Source: Salinarimonadaceae bacterium (lineage in GTDB: Bacteria; Pseudomonadota; Alphaproteobacteria; Rhizobiales; Beijerinckiaceae). From it: a DNA stretch of 61,525 nucleotides. Shown piece after piece: positions 59,484 through 61,525 of the stretch (the first letter of the stretch is position 1; the number at the start of each line of letters is the position of its first letter). Both the position numbers and the translations under genes were made by a program. Where the stretch lies: the NCBI GenBank assembly GCA_007693435.1, contig REDO01000055.1, positions 1 through 61,525 on the forward strand. Reading direction: 5' to 3'. The notes below the pieces were generated by a model. That model was not told the origin of the DNA and did no database searches. It was given only the letters and a program-made list of their open reading frames with translations.

Positions 59484-61525
59484 TCAGCGCACCGAGGCGG
59501 AGACCTTGGGCAAAGCGACCTCGACAAGCGTGCCCTCTCCGCGCCGCGATGAGATCTTCAGCGTCCCGCGATTGGCCTCGACGAGGGCTTTGGTGAGCGG
59601 CAGGCCGAGCCCTGTTCCGCCGCCGCGGCGCGACGTGGCGAGCTGGCGAAAGGGCTCCAGCGCCGTCTCGATATCCGCCTCGTTCATGCCGATGCCCGTG
59701 TCGCGCACCCGGAAGACGACATCGCCCGTGCCGCTCATGGCCGTCGAGACGATCACCTGCCCGCCGGCATCCGTGAACTTCACCGCGTTCGAGAGCAGGT
59801 TGAGGACGATCTGGCGCAGGGCGCGCTCGTCCGCCTCGACGGGGGGAATGCTCTCCGCGAAACTCGTGCGCAGCACGATCCGGTCGCGCGCCGCCTGCGG
59901 CTGCATGAGCGTGACGCAGGAGCCTACGATGTCGTTGAGGGCGACGGCGCCGAAGGTCAGCTCCATGCGTCCGGCCTCGATCTTGGCGAGATCGAGCAGA
60001 TCGTTGACGAGGCTGATGACATGCGCGCCGGAGGCGTGGATATCGGCGACGTAATCCCGGTAGCGCTCGTTCCCGACCGGGCCGAAGCGCTCCTCCAGCA
60101 TGACCTCGGCGAAGCCGATGATGGCGTTGAGCGGCGTGCGGATCTCGTGGCTGATCTTGGCGAGGAAATCCGATTTCTGGGCGCTGCCGTGCTCGGCAGC
60201 GCGACGCGCCGAGACCAGCTCGCTTTCGGCCTGCTTGAAGGCGGTCATGTCGCGCAGAACGACGCAGAATTTTCGCTCATGACCCTCGCCGATGACGCCG
60301 AGCGTCATGAAGAGAGGGATCGCGCCTCCCTGGCGCTCGCGCCCGAGCACCTCGCGCCCGTCATTGAGGAGCGCGCCGAGCCCCTCGCCGCGCATGGCTT
60401 CGAGATATCCCAGCGCCGCGACGTGGCTTTCGTTCTGCAGAAGGAGCGTGAAGGTCTCGCCGGCGACCTCGCGCTGGTCGTACCCGAACAGGGCCTCCGC
60501 AGCGCGGTTGAGGGAAAGGATACGTCCGCTCTGGTCGAGAAGGACGACGCCGTCGGTGGCCGTATCGAGAATCGCCGCCTGCTCGCGCAGGCTCTTTTCG
60601 CGAGCGAGCAGGTCGAGCTCCATCGCGCGCAGCCTCTGGCCGGGATCGGCCTCCGCTATCCTGCGCAGCATGAGCATCGAGGCAGGAGCGCCGGCCCACT
60701 CGACGTTGGTCAGCCTGACCTCGACCGCGACCGTTCCGCCTTCGCGGGTCGCGATCGAAAGCGGCGCCGTGGAATCTTCGACGGCTCCCTCGAGGGCGCC
60801 GGGGCGGCCCCGGAACAGACGCGTGAGCCCGCCGTCGCGCTGGAACGAGTCGAGGTCGGGATGGCCGAGCAGATCGAGCAGATAACGGTTGACGAAAATC
60901 GCCCGCTCGCCGCGATGGACGACGACGCCCGCCGGCAGCCGGTCGAGAACGGCGCGGCTGTCGGGCGCGAAGTCGTTGGCGGGGGTGAGGATGACCTTGG
61001 CGAGGCCGTCCGAGGCGTCGTCGCCGACGCCGGCCTCTTCGAAATCGTCGTCCAGCTCGCGCGCGACGTCTTCAGCGGTCTCTTCAGTGGTCTCCTCGGC
61101 CCGCTCTTCGGCGGGCTCATCGGATTTCTCTTCACGCGCGTCGTCCGCCGTTTCGTCGGCAGTCTCTTCGGCCGGTAATTCATCCGTCGCTTCGCGCGCC
61201 TGCATGGCGACTTCGATCCGGGATCCCTGCTCGCCCTCCGGCTCCTCGACCGGTTCAGCGTCAGGTTCGACATCCTTTTGTGGCTCGGCTTGTGAAACCG
61301 TCCCGGGCTGGCCCTGATCGGCCTCCGGCTCGCCTTGCGGACGTCCGCTCAACGCCCGCGCGATTTCGCGAAAGGCGTTGCGCTCGACCTCCGTCAGCGC
61401 GGATCCGGAAGCAGCCGGGCGCGGCGCCTGGGCATGTTCATCTTCCGGGGGGTCATCTTCGGGGGGGGGATCCGCATCCTCATCCGCGTCCTGGCCGGAA
61501 GCCTCGGCGAAAGAGCCGGAATTCG
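59484..61525 (-). CDS. PAS-domain sensor histidine kinase (PdhS/PleC-like), 5' end beyond window
   Basis: Partial gene: the reading frame stays open to the right edge, and no plausible start lies between 61352 and 61525. The visible part runs from an acidic, low-complexity region (around 61040-61200, EETADETADDAREE type) through PAS folds to a HisKA phospho-acceptor (KSDFLAKISHEIRTPLNAIIGFAEV). The ATPase domain (NAVKFTDAGG, VRDTGIGMNEADIETALEPF, GGTGLGLPLTKALVE) is complete. The EVMLEERFGP and HASGAHVISLVNDLLDL segments resemble the DivK-linked PdhS/PleC/CbrA group of cell-cycle kinases; that subfamily is inferred. Confidence 0.85.
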   Translation of the reverse strand, partial: NSGSFAEASGQDADEDADPPPEDDPPEDEHAQAPRPAASGSALTEVERNAFREIARALSGRPQGEPEADQGQPGTVSQAEPQKDVEPDAEPVEEPEGEQGSRIEVAMQAREATDELPAEETADETADDAREEKSDEPAEERAEETTEETAEDVARELDDDFEEAGVGDDASDGLAKVILTPANDFAPDSRAVLDRLPAGVVVHRGERAIFVNRYLLDLLGHPDLDSFQRDGGLTRLFRGRPGALEGAVEDSTAPLSIATREGGTVAVEVRLTNVEWAGAPASMLMLRRIAEADPGQRLRAMELDLLAREKSLREQAAILDTATDGVVLLDQSGRILSLNRAAEALFGYDQREVAGETFTLLLQNESHVAALGYLEAMRGEGLGALLNDGREVLGRERQGGAIPLFMTLGVIGEGHERKFCVVLRDMTAFKQAESELVSARRAAEHGSAQKSDFLAKISHEIRTPLNAIIGFAEVMLEERFGPVGNERYRDYVADIHASGAHVISLVNDLLDLAKIEAGRMELTFGAVALNDIVGSCVTLMQPQAARDRIVLRTSFAESIPPVEADERALRQIVLNLLSNAVKFTDAGGQVIVSTAMSGTGDVVFRVRDTGIGMNEADIETALEPFRQLATSRRGGGTGLGLPLTKALVEANRGTLKISSRRGEGTLVEVALPKVSASVR

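Overview
The window is a high-GC stretch (roughly two thirds G+C) of an alphaproteobacterial chromosome, most likely order Hyphomicrobiales (Rhizobiales). The evidence is synteny: miaB-phoH-ybeY-corC-lnt-xre-metK-trmB; rplU-rpmA-GNAT-obgE; hisF-hisE-coaA; uvrC...pgsA-moaD-moaE; phaAB divergent from phaR; and a 180-kDa-class NAD-glutamate dehydrogenase. Genus cannot be fixed from sequence alone. No rRNA operon, CRISPR array, insertion sequence or prophage was seen; there is one tRNA gene (Leu, anticodon CAA).

Layout. 0-6.5 kb: proline catabolism (putA, with a divergent Lrp-type regulator), an O-antigen-ligase-like membrane protein, an M20 amidohydrolase and an unlisted 52-residue membrane peptide. 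6.5-15.7 kb, minus strand: a peptide ABC importer yejABEF followed by deoB and proB, with a PIN toxin/antitoxin pair lodged between yejE and yejF. 15.8-24.9 kb: NAD-glutamate dehydrogenase, an AhpD-like protein, an Rrf2 regulator with cysK, coaBC-dut and tRNA-Leu. 25-32.5 kb: yqaA-dsbB-small protein-sua5, wrbA/LysR, rppH with a divergent polysaccharide deacetylase, and a DUF2336 protein. 32.4-41 kb: a core RNA, translation and envelope block (trmB, metK, xre, lnt, corC, ybeY, phoH, miaB). 41-44 kb: polyhydroxybutyrate genes phbB-phbA with repressor phaR. 44-53 kb: coaA, hisE, hisF, ykvA-like, SDR, purB, rdgB, obgE, GNAT, rpmA, rplU and a small unknown gene. 53.3-61.5 kb: uvrC, an inserted minus-strand Spy/CpxP-like-regulator-kinase cassette, pgsA, moaD, moaE and a large PAS histidine kinase cut by the window edge.

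How the genes connect: putA makes glutamate from proline, the NAD-glutamate dehydrogenase turns glutamate into 2-oxoglutarate, and proB starts the reverse route to proline, so three steps of the proline/glutamate node lie within 21 kb. phbA-phbB make 3-hydroxybutyryl-CoA under PhaR. coaBC and coaA are two separate steps of coenzyme A synthesis. Most of the window is ordinary core genome. The accessory-looking parts are the toxin/antitoxin pair inside the yej operon, the Cpx-like cassette between uvrC and pgsA, and an AT-rich pocket before uvrC. Where an obvious internal start fits the family better, the long upstream open frame was trimmed and the reason is given.
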